NCBI GenBank assembly: GCA_963573385.1
Contig: CAUYLG010047219.1
Span: 1 to 64,000, forward strand
Direction of reading: 5' to 3'
DNA from: Cacajao melanocephalus
Taxonomy: Eukaryota > Chordata > Mammalia > Primates > Pitheciidae
DNA length: 64,000 bases
Both the position numbers and the translations under genes were made by a program. Below the pieces are notes generated by a model. The model was not told the origin of the DNA. It worked only from the letters and a program-made list of their open reading frames with translations, and did not search any database. Shown piece after piece: positions 27,398-44,524 of the stretch (the first letter of the stretch is position 1; each line of letters starts with the position of its first letter).

Positions 27398-27561
27398 CTC
27401 GCGGGGTTCCCCGACCTCGGCCTCTGAGATCTCGTCCTCGGGCCGCTTCCTCAGAAGCATCAAAATTCTCCTCTGGACCAAAGTCTTCAGGACCAGGAAA
27501 ACCATCCCTACCTCTGGGGGGAGCACGACCCTCATGTCTTGGGGGGGCTCCTCTTCTGAAA
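27398..27561 (-). CDS. WDR33: WDR33 coding exon (window exon 12, residues ~1103-1158)
   Basis: It encodes FRRGAPPRHEGRAPPRGRDG, an acidic stretch around FGPEENFDASEEAARG, and RGRGRGTPR. The RG motifs suit arginine methylation or RNA contact (inference). Acceptor tttctctacag, donor g|gtgagc. Confidence 0.94.
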
Positions 27562-27794
27562 CTGTAGAGAAAACAGCAGAATGTCCATCTTGGGGAACAC
27601 CCTGCCACTCTAAGTTCATGTTTCAAAGAAGCGTATGATATGAGAAAGCATGATACAATGCTGATTAGGAGGAAAACAAAATAAAATGATGTATTTTTAA
27701 AAGGATACATTGTATAATCCTATTAATACTACCAGAGGCAAAAACAAACAGGAAGGAAACATACCAGAGTGGGGGTTACTTTAAGCTTCTTTTA

Positions 27795-28045
27795 GGCTTT
27801 TAGGAATAATAACAACATCAACATGTTGAAAGTGCCTATACCACGCCAAGTACATGTACTACTTCATTTCATTCTCACAGCCACCGTATGAAGCTGGTAT
27901 TATTAGCAGCTCCGTTGATGAGAACACTGAGGCCCAGATTGCTGAAGTCATTTATTCAAGGACACATAGTAAGTACTGGTGATCTGAACTCAGCCAGTCT
28001 TGACCCTCGGCCCAGGCTCTATATCACTGCCTCACAAATACTTGT
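27795..28045 (+). repeat. MIR element
   Basis: The core tgatgagaacactgaggccc and the following acatagtaagtactggtgat match MIR. Confidence 0.65.
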
Positions 28046-28079
28046 CATTATCATCTACATTTGTATGATAAACATTTAT

Positions 28080-28125
28080 GACTTACATAATCAGAAAAAC
28101 TTACGACTTACATAATCAGAAAAAC
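28080..28125 (+). repeat. Tandem duplication, 25-bp period
   Basis: gacttacataatcagaaaaac occurs at 28080-28100 and again, unchanged, at 28105-28125, separated by ttac. It lies just after the MIR element. Confidence 0.9.
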
Positions 28126-28599
28126 GGGGGCACAGATCGTGTCTGCCACCTATACTGGACCTGTTTGTAGGCAGGGGCTTTGCCATCTGCCCCAGCCCAC
28201 AGCCTCCACCCAGAGGCAGGCCTCCATGGCCACGAGCTGCACGGATGGCCCCGCTCCACAGCTGATGGGCACACAGGCTAGCATCTGGCTTACAGGAAGC
28301 CATCCACTGACTAGCTGGCAGCCTGGAGCCCTGCTTAGTCAGCAGCTTCCCCTTCTGTCTCAGGAATTTGGGAGCTGGGAGACCATGCTGACTGGGAGTA
28401 TTGCTGAGGCAGAGAGGATACCAGCAGGATTGTGTGGAAGAAGCCCAAGTGGCCTTCTGACAGTGCACACTGAGAGACGGTGGTGCTGCCCTGCAGGGCC
28501 CCTCTGCAGGAGCTGCGTGGCCTCCTCCCAAGCTAGGCCTCTGCTCTTCCTGCGGTTTCCATTCCGTTGTCTTTTGCCCTAACCTTCTACTTTAAAAGA

Positions 28600-29420
28600 T
28601 TAGATTTTCAAACCTACAGTAAAGCTGAAAGAACAGCACAATGAAGAGCCCAGATCCTCCACCCAGATCAGTCCCTTCTTAATGTTTTGCCACACATGCT
28701 TTATTTTCTCTGTCTAGCTACTCACAAACATGTTATCTAAAACGTTTGAAAATCAGCTGCCGACACGATGCTTCACCCCTAAATACTTCAGTACCGTTCT
28801 TCTAAGAACAAGGACTTTCTCCTATATAACCACAATACCTTCACACTCTCAGTAATATGTGATTTTATTTAATAATGGCCCGATTCAAATTGCCCCAATT
28901 GTCCTCAAAATGTCCTTTGCGGTGGGCTGTTTTAAATACAGAATTCAATCATGACCACGGGCTGTTACTGAGTGGCCACGTTCCTTTGGTCTCCTTTCAT
29001 CTAGAGTGGTTCCCTCCTGTATTTCTGTTTTCCTGAGCTTGGCATTTTTGAGGGGTCTATCCAGGAGTTTTATGGTATCTCACACTCTAAATTTATCTGA
29101 TTGTTTCCTCATGATTAGATTCAGGTTGAACAGTTTGGCAAAACCTGCTTAGACCTTTTGTGAGCCCATTTGTCTCCATGTTTTTGACGTAAGGGTGGTG
29201 TGGTAACCACAGTTTGCTGTCACCAAGGTGCATTTTTCCCTTTGCAATTATTAAGCACTCTGTGGGGGTAACACTGTGACACTGAGAGAACACTTGGCTT
29301 CCCCACCATATTTTGCCCAATAGGTTTAGCACCCACTGATGATCCTTGCCAGCATCAGTTATGACATGGATTACTTATTAAAGAGATGATTTTCTCATTC
29401 TACCACTCCTCCTACAATTG
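28600..29420. mobile_element. Old LINE-like repeat
   Basis: Contains tttcctcatgattagattca and catttttccctttgcaatta, wording common to an old L1-type repeat. It is heavily mutated and has no coding frame. Orientation is uncertain. Confidence 0.45.
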
Positions 29421-29483
29421 TCAGTTGGCATTCTGCTAGAAAAAAAGAGATCTTTCTTTTCTACTCCCCCACTCCAGCTGCCT

Positions 29484-29644
<161 letters not shown>

Positions 29645-29874
29645 TAACTTGACCAAACCATGCTTCCTACAAGTCAAGAGGGTGTGCTGAAGACACTGGC
29701 CAAAATAACAAACTATAGCAAGGGCGGAGCTGGCCAAGAAGAGGAAGAGACAGGTGAGCCAGGAGGTCTCAGCAGGGTGCATGTCTTCCCTAAACTCACT
29801 GTTATGACTGCCCTAGTTACAAAGGGATAAAGACAATCCAATCTGCCCTAATAAGAAAATGCCTCCTTTATGGA

Positions 29875-30235
29875 CTCAATGTTTTTGTCCCCCACCGCTC
29901 CAATTCATATGCTGAAACCCTAAACACCAGTGTGATGTACTAGGAGGTAGGGCCTTTTGGAGTTAATTAGGACTGAAGTCATAATTATGAACTGGACCCC
30001 TGATTATGGGATTATAGCTCCTATAAAAGAGACACCAGAGAGACCTCATGTCTCCACCCCACCATGTGAGGACACAGTAGAAAGGCCAGCCAGGAAGAGG
30101 GCCCTCACCAGAAACCAGCCCTGCTGGACGTAGATCAGGAATATCTAGCCTCCAGGAGTGTGAGAAAATAAATTCCTGTTGTTTAAGCCACCCAGTCTGT
30201 GGTACTTTGTTATAGCAGCCCAAGTAATACACTTG
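29875..30235 (+). mobile_element. MLT1/MST-like MaLR LTR
   Basis: Motifs include ctccaattcatatgctgaaa and ccctaaacaccagtgtgatg, with gaaaataaattcctgttgtt (poly(A) signal) and a final caagtaatacac. All are typical of a mammalian MaLR LTR in plus orientation. It lies in a WDR33 intron. Confidence 0.75.
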
Positions 30236-30714
30236 CTAATAGACTGACTGACCCCTCTCATCTCTCCTTCCCATTTAACAGATCCATTAATTCAACAGTC
30301 AAGAAACACCCGCAGTGCTGCACTGTTGCTCAGGTCCTGAGGGTTTACACAGTGGTGAGGAAACTAAGCCTCCATCAGCCAGAAGGCAATATGCTTGCAG
30401 AAGCTACAGGCAATAATGATTTCCAAGCATTATTACTTTAGGTCAAGCAGTGCTTGGTGCCATAAAGAAATATAAAGCAGAGCAAAGGAACTGGAGGTGG
30501 CAGGGGGAGGCATCTAACTGGCATGAGCCTCAAAAAGTTGGGAGCATGTGCTCCGGGCAGAGAGAAGAGCACACACAGTGTCCCAGGTGCAGGAGCAGGG
30601 GTGGGATGCTGAATAACAGCATGTCTGAATAACAGCACAAAGCTGTGACTGCACACCAGCCTAGGCTGTGGGTCTGCACTGACAGATGAAATACAATACA
30701 AATCAAGACAGAGC

Positions 30715-31163
<449 letters not shown>

Positions 31164-31332
31164 TTACATCTTTATTTTTAACCTCCCTATCTCCCCTCCC
31201 CAAAACAATTGCTTCCTGAGCCCCCACTATGTGATGCTTCTGGGCGGGTCATCAGCCATGCTTTTCTCACCACCCAGAGGGTGGGATGGCCAACCCTAAC
31301 TCAACCACCTATTGACAAAAGGAGTAAGAAAT

Positions 31333-31652
<320 letters not shown>

Positions 31653-31689
31653 CTAAGGAGCAGTCAGTGACTACAGTAAAAGCTGAAGT

Positions 31690-31930
31690 GCTGAACAGCA
31701 TGGGCCTGAAGCCCAGCTCCGACACCTACCACCTGTCAGACCTCAGACAGCCAAGACTCTGCTCTTATTCTGTGTCTCAACCTGTATCTGTAACTGATGC
31801 TGACATTTGCACCTATCTCACAAATTCTTTAAATAAAATGAGGTCATTAATTTCCTGTATTAAAACAAATTCCTTGAATTAAATAAGGTAACAACATCTG
31901 GCAGAAAGTAAACACTCAATTATCATCATC
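31690..31930 (-). repeat. MIR element, reverse
   Basis: cctaccacctgtcagacctc, a region ending aaataaaatgaggtcatt, and agaaagtaaacactcaatta follow the MIR layout in the opposite orientation. Confidence 0.55.
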
Positions 31931-31975
31931 TTTGATTATTCTTAGTCTTACTTGAGATTTTACTAATTCCTGGAT

Positions 31976-32275
31976 TTTTTTTTTTTTTCTTTTTCTTTTA
32001 ACAGGATCTTGCTCTGTAGCCCAGGCTGAAGTGCAATGGCATAATCATAACTCACTGCAGCCTCCTGGCTTCAGGTGATCCTCCCACCTGAGGTTCCTGA
32101 GTAGCTAGGCCTATAGGCATGCACCACTAAACCCAGCTAATTTTGGCATATTTTTGTAGAGATGGAGTTTCACTACATTACTCAGGCTGATCTTGAATTC
32201 CTGGCCTCAAGTGATCCTCCCGCCTCAGCCACCCAAAGTGCTGGGATTAAAGGCATGAGCCACTGGTCATGGGCT
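31976..32275 (-). mobile_element. Alu, reverse, older
   Basis: T run, caggatcttgctctgtagcc to gagccactggtcatgggc. Confidence 0.9.
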
Positions 32276-32804
32276 ACTTCCTGTTTCTTTCTCCACATTT
32301 CTTCTTAAATGTTCCTTAAACTCCCCAAGCAGACTGAGATGAGAGTTCAAGCCTGATCTAAGTTTAACAGGAAGATTATTTTTCACTTTGATTTAAGTTT
32401 GTTAAGATTATTGGGCATGCAAAAATTGCATCTATTTCACAACCCCTTTATTTCCAATCTAGGTAGCTACCTCACATTTCATCATTCTAGTCAAGAAGAA
32501 CCTGGAAATTTTAACTCAGATCCCAGAAAGTCTCATAGTATACTGATCCTCCCATCTCTTTAAAAGGACCAAAAAATAAAAAAAATAAGCAAAAAGAAAA
32601 AGACTTCTGAACAGCAAAGGTTAAAACTAGACTAAGGTTAAAAAGCACAATTTTTTTTTTAAAGTCCAAATGCAAACTCTAGAATCGGGCTAGTAATTGA
32701 TATAATTCTCTTTCCTCAAGAAAAAGAAGAAAGAGACCTTTGTGGAGACAGCAGATAAAAAGCTCCACTGCAGATAGAATGGGCCCACAAAGTATCTGTC
32801 CCAC

Positions 32805-33243
32805 CTTTCTTCTCTGCGCCCTCGGAAACGTGGGTCCTCAGGATCCCGGGGGAAACGTTCGTCTCCGGGTCTGCGGCCTTCCCATGCCCCCGGAGGGCCT
32901 CGGGCTACACCCCGGCCATCCCCCTCGCTGAATTCCCTGTGATCAGGAGGAAACGGAGGCCCAGGGCCCCCTCGCCTCCACTTCTCTTCTTGCGGTAAAG
33001 GTCCTCCTCGCCCCTCAAATTCACGTAACCGGTGGCCAAAGCGCTTGTCAGGGTGGAAGTCATCTGGTCTGTTGAAGTCATCAGGGAAGTCTGGGTGAGG
33101 GCCACGCCTATCAGGGGGACCCCTGCAGTCTTGGCCACCCCGGAAAGGCCCCCTCTCGGGCCCATGCTCAGGCCCGCCGCTCTGCTCATGCCGCCTCTCT
33201 GACATCGGGCCCATGTGATGGTTTGGAGGGCCGCGGGAGTCAC
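32805..33243 (-). CDS. WDR33: WDR33 coding exon (window exon 11, residues ~957-1103)
   Basis: This 439-nt exon is rich in Arg, Gly, Pro, Asp and His: DSRGPPNHHMGPMSERRHEQ at the start and RFRGRREE at the end. It has an RG/RD/RE-rich, probably disordered composition typical of RNA-associated tails. Acceptor gtttcctttag, donor ag|gtggga. The donor is unusual at +3 to +6. Confidence 0.95.
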
Positions 33244-36330
<3,087 letters not shown>

Positions 36331-36439
36331 CTTTGTTGGGGCCAGGTCCTTGTCCGGGGTTCAGAGGAGGAATGCGACCTTGTGCTCCCTGCTGCCCTAG
36401 GCCTGGTATCAGGGGTGGTGGGCCTGCACTCTGTCCTTC
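36331..36439 (-). CDS. WDR33: WDR33 coding exon (window exon 10, residues ~921-957)
   Basis: It encodes EGQSAGPPPLIPGLGQQG, then AQGRIPPLNPGQGPGPNK. It is a proline/glycine continuation of the low-complexity tail. Acceptor cctattttcag, donor g|gtaaat. Confidence 0.93.
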
Positions 36440-38462
36440 CTGAAAATAGGTTTTTAAAGTAAGGGTATGAAATCACAGACTTGTGCTTCATAAACAGCAA
36501 TTGTATTATGACAAGATAAAAATACCCAGTAAATATTTAGCTAGTAAGATGACAGCAACATTGTCTTTAAATCAGGAGAAAGGAGATAACTTCTCTTACT
36601 AGAATTTTTTAAAAATCACTTGTATTTTAAAACTGTTGACAACTTTTATTTAAAATTAGATCTTTACTTGTAATGCCAAAAAAAAAAAAATCAATGGAAA
36701 GTCAGAAATCCTAACACAGTAACACTAAATTAAACCAATTAAAACAACTGGTTTAAGTAACTGGTCTGATTAAAGTAAAGTAAGTTAGATTTCAGCATAA
36801 AAGAAATAAGAGCACAGATTTTCATCACGCAACTTCTGAAATCTGAAATGCCCTACAAAGTATCAGATCTTCAGACTCATCCTACCAATATTTCTATAGG
36901 TCAATTAAAATTTCAGAATCATGCTTTTCATGTATAAAATATTTTACTACATGGCACAATAAAAAATCCCATTGAATTGTCCCAGAAATTCAGGCCGGTC
37001 CTTGTGACTCCGACGTGTTTATAAATATTTCAGTTATAACACAGTAGCTAGAGTTCATTACTTCCTTAATCCTCCCAAATGAAAACTGTTCATTTACTAC
37101 CAGAAAGTTAGGAAAATAACTTATAATAAATAATATTATATATACATACAACTGAGCACTAAATTAATAAAATATTTATATATTTTATTATATATACTTC
37201 AAGTTTTAGGGCAATTTAGAATGGCAATCCTATATTTAATTCAATTCATCATAACTTCTGAGAAGTGTCTAATAAAAATCCGGAAATAACTCAGATGTCA
37301 TCACATTCTCCATTGGTATGACACTTTTAAGTTCTGGAAGATCTACTGAAGAATAGCATGTAATTTATTTGTCTCAGTTAGTTAGCTGAGTTCAGGAAAT
37401 CCAATGGTTACCTTTACATTAGGGATTCCTGGTGGTACTTTAAAAACCAAAACAAGACTCTGCTTTCTACATCTGTAGCATCCCCTTTCTCCAAGTATCT
37501 CAGGGAGTCAACGTTAGCTCGCTCACTCACTTTTGGTCCAATTGTGGACCAAAAGTGAGTTTTCAGGAACAAAACTCAGTTAATCATACCCAAATAATGC
37601 CTCCAGACTAAGAACGTCAGAAAAACATAAAAACCACATAGCCGAACAGTATTAAATCTATTTCTGGTCATGCAATTCTTTTTAATTCACTCCCCCAAGC
37701 AACCTGAACTCTCCTCACACTATCTCTCAAGCACAAGCTCAGCGAATGAGTAATAATAACTGGCTAACAAAAACAGAGTCCTCAAAAAAGGAGAATTTCT
37801 ACAGAAATACTCCTTCCTGCCAACACTTTTATATGTGAGCCAAAAACAAATTGAGCAGAGTTTCATCCAAAGGGTCACAATTTCCAGAATGCTCAATTCT
37901 GGAATCATAGGTCTCTTGATTTCTATTAATTGTAATAAACAGTGAGGTACAGAGTCTATAGTACACTCATGAGTTAAATATCCCATCCTATCTTTCAAAA
38001 GTAGAGTTGGCAGACAGGAGGTGACTCAGTGGCTGGCAGGCCCATGGAACAACAGGCTGCAATGTGAAGGGCCCGGAAATGGGGGCATGACAGCCTCAGA
38101 GCTGACCACCATGTAAAACATGCCTCCTTCTCAGGGTCACAGCTCTCCTGGAGCCCTGGGACAATGATCAACTGTACTCAGATGAGAGTGGATCTTTTCT
38201 GGAAAAAGCTCTATTACAAAAAGAGAAAAAAGGTGAGAAGTAAAAACGAATACTGAGACTTATTTAATGGGGGTATAACCTAACTCATCATTCTTATGAT
38301 TTCCCTCTTCAGCCAGGATGCTAGTATCTTAAGCTACTGCCACTACTTGATAAATATTTATATCCAGCTGTGACCGTTTTCCACAATACTCAGCAGTATC
38401 GCTTCTGTGAAGAGTATACTTTCCCAATGCATTAATGCCTGTAAGTTGGAAATGAATAATAC
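36440..38462 (-). other. WDR33 intron, Alu-free
   Basis: 2 kb without Alu, AT-rich; the perfect hairpin at 37525-37560 is its only marked structure. Confidence 0.9.
37525..37560. repeat. Perfect inverted repeat, 16-bp arms
   Basis: The arms actcacttttggtcca and tggaccaaaagtgagt are exact reverse complements around the 4-base loop attg. It lies in a WDR33 intron, 0.9 kb from the collagen-like exon. Confidence 0.95.
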
Positions 38463-39551
38463 CTGGTTGAAGGGGGCCCGGGGCCCATCACCTAGCAGAG
38501 GTGTTTTCTGTTGCTGGAATGCTATTGGCCCTTGAGATGGATGTGGCCCTCTTGCTGGGTTCTGCTGTCCCTGAGGTCCGGGGGGTCCTTGCATGCCACC
38601 CTGGGGTGGAGGTCCTAAAGAGCCCTGGGGTGGCCCCTGCTGACTTTGTGAGCCTGGAGGCCCTCGCAATTCCTGGGGAGGTCCCAGCATTGATCCTTGG
38701 GGTGGAGGCCCCTGCATGCCTCGGATCTCTTGAGGACCTCTCATTTCCTGAGGGCCATGTCCCAGTAGTCCACTTGGAGGGTGAGGTCCTCTTATCTCTT
38801 GAGGCGGGTGGCCCATCATCATCCCTTGGGGAGCAGGACCCTGGTTCTCCCGGGGGCCTGGAGGCCCCTGCATTCCTCTTGGATTCAATCCCATCAGAGG
38901 TCCCTGAGACACAGGACCTTGGATCCCTTGAGACCCTGGCCCGCCTTGGATCCCATGAGGATGAGGAGGTCCCTGCATTCCTCTGGGACCAGGTGGTCCC
39001 TGCATACCTTGAGTACCAGGAGGCCCCTGTGGGCCCAAGTGACCCTGGGGACCAGGCGGACCTTGGGGGCCTATGTGACCCTGTGGGCCAGGCGGACCCT
39101 GAGGACCCATATGACCTTGAGGACCAGAACTACCTTGTGGTCCAGGTGGCCCTTGAGGTCCCAGAGGGCCATGAGGTCCAGGATGCCTCTGCATTCCTTG
39201 GGGCCCATGCATGTCCTGAGGCCGTGGCAACCCCTGGGGTGGGCCCTGGGGTCCCTGTGGTCCCATGAATCCTTGTGGCCCCCCACCTCCCTGATGCAGT
39301 GGAGGACCTTGTGGTCCCATTTGTCCCTGAGGTCCAGGAGGCCTAAACTGTCCCTGTGGACCTGGAGGCCCCATTTGAGCCATGTTCATTGGCATCTGCT
39401 GAGATGGGTGGGGCTGTTGAAAACCTTGAGGAATCTGAGACATTGGACCTTGTCCTTGAAAAGGCTGGGGTCCAAGGAGAGGGGTGCCAGATGAGGGAGG
39501 AGGCTGAATTTGCTCGACCTGTTTCTGTGCAAGTCTTTCAATTTTAAGTTG
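38463..39551 (-). CDS. WDR33: WDR33 collagen-like exon (window exon 9, residues ~558-920)
   Basis: This very large internal exon is 1089 nt, 363 codons, phase 0 at both ends. It starts [20 protein letters not shown] and ends in RAPFNQ. Most of it is degenerate tandem Gly-X-Y text built on GPQGPP, GMQGPP and related units, so it resembles a collagen triple helix although the protein is nuclear. The acceptor has a long pyrimidine tract ending in ccag; the donor is cag|gtatta. Low sequence complexity creates long spurious open frames on the plus strand, which are not genes. Confidence 0.95.
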
Positions 39552-39769
39552 CTGGAAAGAAAGAAAGAAAAAAGCATGTTGAATAAATAAGCCAGAGTCC
39601 TTGAAGATGCCAATATCGCTATCATGTATTCCATTAGAGGACCCTCGAAATAAACACAAAAATTCCTCCAACTCTTCATGCTCCAATGGTAATTAGAGTC
39701 CATGAAACACTCAAGCACTGTGAGGAGTTTTAGGTCCTTTCTTATTAAGTGCTAGAACACGGCAGTAAG

Positions 39770-40063
39770 GTTTTTTTGTTTTATGTTTTTTTGATTTTCT
39801 GTCCCCCAGGCTGGAGTGCAGTGGTATGATCATGGTTCTGTACAGCCTCACCCTCCTGGGCTCAAGTGAGTTTCCCACCTCGGCCTCCAGAGTAGCTGGG
39901 ACTACAGGTACGTGCTACCATACCCAGTTAATTATTATTATTTGTAGAGACAGGGTCTTGCTATATTGTCCAGGCTGATCTCAAACTCCTGGGTGCAACT
40001 GATCCTCTTGCCTCAGCCTCCCAAAGTGCTAGGATTACAGGCATGAGCCACCATGCCTGGCCT
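39770..40063 (-). mobile_element. Alu, reverse, older
   Basis: gattttctgtcccccaggct to ccaccatgcctggcc. Confidence 0.92.
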
Positions 40064-40253
40064 AGTCAGGATTATTTATATCCATCTTGATCAGGGAAAG
40101 CCCAGTAATTTATCACTATTTCATCATTCTTGGTAGCTAACATAGATAGGAAAAATAAGAACAAGCTACCTGCTGTATGAGCTGACAAGAAAAATTCTTT
40201 CATAAATAGGTGAATTCAAATTAAAACTATGTTGCCTTTATGTTTTCTATTAA

Positions 40254-40600
<347 letters not shown>

Positions 40601-40646
40601 CCTAATTTGGCTTTAGAAGACCAATATATGACTCAAGGAAGTCACT

Positions 40647-40825
40647 TTTAAAAAAAAATTAGTCAGGCGTGGTGGTGCGTGCCTGCAGTCCCTGCCACGT
40701 GGGAGGATCACTTGAGCCCAGGAGGCAGAGGTTGTAGTGAGCCATGATCGTACCACTGCATTCCAGTCTGGGTGACAGGGCAAGACTCTGTCTGAAAAAT
40801 AAAATAAATAAAAATAAATACATAC
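40647..40825 (+). mobile_element. Alu, 5'-truncated
   Basis: aattagtcaggcgtggtggt to gactctgtctgaaaaataaa. Confidence 0.9.
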
Positions 40826-41013
40826 CGTATTTTTAAAAATTTCAAGAAACAGGATTCTTTTGGAAACTAGTCTTCTAACATAGCAACAGGAAATGGTGGT
40901 ATGTGTCAGACCCATTGGAGAGTCACCTCCCTTTTCTTTAGGAGCATATCAATGAAAATGTCACCACCACCCTCTAGAGCATCTTGAATTCCCCCCTAAA
41001 GAGCTTCACACAC

Positions 41014-41166
41014 CTCCAGAAGTTGTGGGTTAGTATACTGTAATGTAGCCATTTCTTGCTCAATTTCTGCTTGTGTTTTTTTCTTCTCTTCCAATTTAAT
41101 GTCTTCTTTTCTGTCATTCAGCACCTCATTTGGAGCAGGAATTGGAACTTTATTTTGCATCCAAGC
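41014..41166 (-). CDS. WDR33: WDR33 coding exon (window exon 8, residues ~507-557)
   Basis: It encodes AWMQNKVPIPAPNEVLND, RKEDIKLEEKKKTQAEIEQE, and MATLQYTNPQLLE. The middle is a charged, probably coiled-coil helix just before the collagen-like exon. Acceptor tttcccaag; the donor gag|gtgtgt departs from consensus at +4 and so may be weaker. At 153 nt it is frame-preserving. Confidence 0.95.
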
Positions 41167-41921
41167 CTTGGGAAATAAGAGAATATTAGAGTATACCCTA
41201 GTATGAAAATCACAATGATAGAATGAGAAAACCACTCTACAGTGTCATCTGCTCAATCTAACCTCTGAACTGTCTTTATTTCTTTTTACTTTTTCTCCAT
41301 GACTCAAGTACATGACTCATGCTAACTCTTAATGACATGGGAATAAATTTAGGTAGACATATTACTAGGTAGAAATTACTATGGTGGGCCTGGCGCAGCG
41401 GCTCACGCCTGTAATCCCAGCATTTTGGGAGGCCAAGGTGAGTGGATCACCTGAGGTCAGGAGTTCAAGACCAGTTTGGCCAACATGGTGAAACCTTATC
41501 TCTATTAAAAAAAAAAAAGAAATCACTATGGTGATAAAAACTGCAAGATACTGCATATTAAGAATGCAAAGCTTGCCAGCCTCTTTGCAGGGCACATGTA
41601 CTTTGTGTTGGGGGACACCTAAAGCAGAATGTAGACAAACAATGGAGAAAAGAATCAACATACTCCCTCTGCTCTGCGCCTCTTTCTTCTATTTCCTCTC
41701 ATGGTGTGGATGATAATAAGCAGGTGAGGACAGAACAGAGAAGATTCATAACAAACTCAAGACAACTGCAAAGCAGGAGATGAGGACCACGTCTAAGAGT
41801 GAGTGAATATGGGAATACTCTAGTGCAGAAACACCTTCAACAGCGAGATAATCCAAGAGAAACATCAAACTAACCAACCAAAATCTCTCTGCATGGATGG
41901 GGTGGAGTCACTTTTACTTAC
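41167..41921 (-). other. WDR33 intron
   Basis: Holds one Alu left monomer; the rest is unique-looking. Confidence 0.85.
41387..41520 (+). mobile_element. Alu, left monomer
   Basis: gggcctggcgcagcggctca to A-tail. Confidence 0.9.
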
Positions 41922-42061
41922 CTGCTGGAACTGAGCAGGAATGGGTTTTGCATAAGGAACTTTCTTCTGAGGTACTTTTTTCTGGTCCTTTTGCATCACT
42001 TCCTCCATTCCCCAATCTAAACCTGGAATTGTCATTTCAATTTCATTTGATTCATCTTTCC
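41922..42061 (-). CDS. WDR33: WDR33 coding exon (window exon 7, residues ~460-506)
   Basis: It encodes GKDESNEIEMTIPGLDWG, MEEVMQKDQKK, and VPYAKPIPAQFQQ. This is a charged linker with a lysine-rich patch. Acceptor atggttacag, donor cag|gtaagt. Confidence 0.95.
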
Positions 42062-42292
42062 CTGTAACCATAAAGAAAAGTAGTTTGCCTCTTAAATAAA
42101 AGAAATTGGCCACTTGATCAATGAACACATTATTGTAAGAATAGATTTTAGGTATTATGCAATTTATATCATTTTTATCAACATTTCTCAACATAAATTA
42201 TTTTGGTATTTCAATATATTTACCAGGAAGATAAGAAACAGGTCAAGAAAAATATTATAAGAATAAAATATATCTGGTGTAACTTCTCTTAC

Positions 42293-42379
42293 CCATCTGT
42301 TCTTGTTCCATTGCTAATTTTAGTTGTTCTGGTATTCCCATTCCTGGAATTACTGCCAGGCTATTAGGTTCAAGGTCAT
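42293..42379 (-). CDS. WDR33: WDR33 coding exon (window exon 6, residues ~431-460)
   Basis: It encodes DDLEPNSLAVIPGMGIPEQ and LKLAMEQEQM, an acidic, helix-prone linker outside the propeller. Acceptor atttatag, donor g|gtaaga. At 87 nt it is frame-preserving. Confidence 0.94.
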
Positions 42380-42587
42380 CTATAAATAATAATACACCAT
42401 TGTCAACAGAAAATTTACAAAAGTAGAGACTTGATAAAATTAATGCTTTATAAAAATGAATGTCACTGATGATTTATAAATAAATCTATAAAATTAAAAT
42501 TCATTTTGTATAATCTTCCCAATATCAAACACTTCTATAACACAGTATCAAATTTCAAAGAAGAAGACAGATGTGCAAGAGTCTCAC

Positions 42588-42682
42588 CATATTCTACTCC
42601 ATCTTCAGACATTCCAGGTAAAAGGTTTAGATTATATCGATCTCGCATTTTATCACCTGGTCGATTTCGAGTCCAGAATTTG
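42588..42682 (-). CDS. WDR33: WDR33 coding exon (window exon 5, residues ~399-431)
   Basis: It encodes SKFWTRNRPGDKMRDRYN and then LNLLPGMSEDGVEY. It closes the last WD blade (KFWTRN) and starts the basic linker after the propeller. Acceptor acttttacag, donor g|gtgaga. Confidence 0.95.
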
Positions 42683-42814
42683 CTGTAAAAGTAATGAGAG
42701 GAGAAGAGAAGCACGGTTTCAGTATTTTTCTGGGCACTTAACAGTACTAGGCAGACCCTTGGTAAACACAACAAATTTTTACAATTCGTTTCTTCTACAA
42801 ATTAAAAATGTGAA

Positions 42815-43062
42815 GTTGTGGCAGGAGGATTGAGTCCAGGAGTCGAGACCAGCCTTGGCAACATAGTGAAACCCTGTCTCTACAAAATACAAATTTTAAA
42901 GTTAGCTGAGTGTTGTGGCACATGCCTGTAGTCTCAGCCACTCACGAGGCTAAGGTGGGAAGATGGGTTGAGCCTAGGAGTTTGAGGCTGCAGTGAGTTG
43001 TGATCTCACCACAGCACTCCACTCTAGGTCACAGAGTGAGACTCGGTCTCTTAAAAAAAATA
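42815..43062 (+). mobile_element. Alu, 5'-truncated
   Basis: gaggattgagtccaggagtc to gagactcggtctcttaaaaa. Confidence 0.9.
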
Positions 43063-43078
43063 ATAAAAATAAAGTGGG

Positions 43079-43385
43079 GCTGGGCAAGGTGGCTCATGCC
43101 TGTAATCCCAGCGCCTTGGGAGGCTGGGGCAGGAGGATCACTTGAGCCCAGGAGTTCAACATCAGCCTGGGCAACATGGTGAAACCCCATCTCTACAAAA
43201 AATGCAAAAATTAGCCAGGTGTGGTAATTGGTGTGGACTATTGGCGTGCACCTATAGTCCCAGCTACTCAGGAGGCTGAGATAGGAGGATCATCTGAGCC
43301 CACGGAGGTTGAGGCTACAGTGAGCCAAAACTGTGCCATTGCATACCAGGCTGGGCAGAGACCCTGTCTTAAAAAAAAAATCTTA
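43079..43385 (+). mobile_element. Alu, older
   Basis: ggctgggcaaggtggctcat to gagaccctgtcttaaaaaaa. Confidence 0.92.
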
Positions 43386-43615
43386 GAAAAATTTTATTTT
43401 AAATCAGAAGGCAAAACAAAATTTGAATAACCAAAGCCATATTCAATACCCAATCTCTTTATTGCAATATAAGTATTTGCAAACCATTACAAAACTGTTG
43501 CCAAGAATAAGTTGGAATATAAATTAATATATCAATCAACCAATAAAAATAAACATATGCAGTATTTATTTTGTGTTGCTCCATATAAAGCTTTGCTATT
43601 TCAATATAAAGCTTA

Positions 43616-44292
<677 letters not shown>

Positions 44293-44353
44293 TTATCAGG
44301 ATCTGAGAATCTACAGGTAACAGTTGTCAATGAGAATCATATCACAACCACTA

Positions 44354-44524
<171 letters not shown>

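Noticed and set aside
38501..39494. Long plus-strand frames (255 and 237 codons) opposite the collagen-like exon
   Set aside because: They are antisense reflections of the Gly-Pro-Gln repeat; no start context, splice sites or family signature supports them.
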